A DNA stretch of 48,598 nt. Origin: Desulfatitalea alkaliphila (lineage in GTDB: Bacteria; Desulfobacterota; Desulfobacteria; Desulfobacterales; Desulfosarcinaceae). Positions 48,574 through 48,598 of the stretch are shown piece by piece (the stretch's first letter is position 1; each line of letters starts with the position of its first letter). The DNA is taken from contig NZ_JALJRB010000033.1 of the NCBI RefSeq assembly GCF_022968795.1, positions 1-48,598 on the forward strand, read 5' to 3'. The notes beneath the pieces are model-generated. The model was not told the origin of the DNA and did not search any database. It saw only the letters and a list, made by a program, of their open reading frames with translations. The position numbers and the translations under genes are program-made.

Positions 48574-48598
48574 TCCCCGGGCGTAGGGGCAATGTCTT

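Overview
The window is 48.6 kb of GC-rich (roughly 60-65 percent by eye), gene-dense bacterial chromosome. The gene set points to a Gram-negative anaerobe of the Desulfobacterota (sulfate-reducer type, Desulfobacteria-like): LptD and two sugar pathways for the outer-membrane polysaccharide, RNase J, RicT/YaaT, a small 2[4Fe-4S] ferredoxin, a ferritin-like erythrin, cytochrome bd, and two genes that use UGA as selenocysteine. The taxon is inferred from gene content only.

Layout. (1) 64-5783, minus strand: small hypothetical, plsC, RNase J, ftsK, SAM methyltransferase. (2) 6062-6250, minus: ferredoxin with its own promoter and a strong hairpin behind it. (3) 6416-13065, minus: a tight operon of surE, a REC-HisKA protein without an ATPase domain, a YhaM-type exonuclease, tmk, a cysteine synthase/CysRS-like fusion, and an unknown protein. 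(4) 13181-19567, plus: lptD, then GDP-heptose genes (hddA-like kinase, sugar epimerase, hddC-like nucleotidyltransferase, gmhA) and a NusG/RfaH-type factor. (5) 19700-32034, plus: HU/IHF protein, holB, ricT, metG, a penicillin-binding transpeptidase, kdnA-kdnB (8-amino-Kdo synthesis), a 1260-residue GlmS-like protein and a class II aldolase; a convergent SDR follows. (6) 33043-45445, a looser region with longer spacers: secreted MsrA-MsrB, an HtrA protease with a protease-dead HtrA paralogue, cydAB, a CrtISO/RetSat-like oxidoreductase, two selenoprotein genes, a cyclase-family hydrolase, miaA and a ferritin-like protein. (7) 45725-48573, plus: an NtrC-type two-component pair whose kinase starts with a Rossmann domain.

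How the genes work together. Regions 4 and 5 join LPS export (LptD) to synthesis of two LPS core sugars, heptose and amino-Kdo. Region 6 is rich in oxygen and peroxide defence (cytochrome bd, Sec-peroxiredoxin, Sec-glutaredoxin-like protein, MsrAB, ferritin-like protein), which suits an anaerobe that meets oxygen.

Most unusual items: a CysRS-like domain that has lost HIGH, KMSKS and two zinc ligands while fused to an intact-looking CysK; an oversized GlmS homologue without the N-terminal cysteine nucleophile; two adjacent selenoprotein genes that ordinary gene calling would truncate or miss; and a 32-bp heptamer-based repeat with five identical copies confined to 34.2-44.1 kb, paired with terminator-like hairpins and supplying the last codons of miaA and of the Sec-peroxiredoxin.
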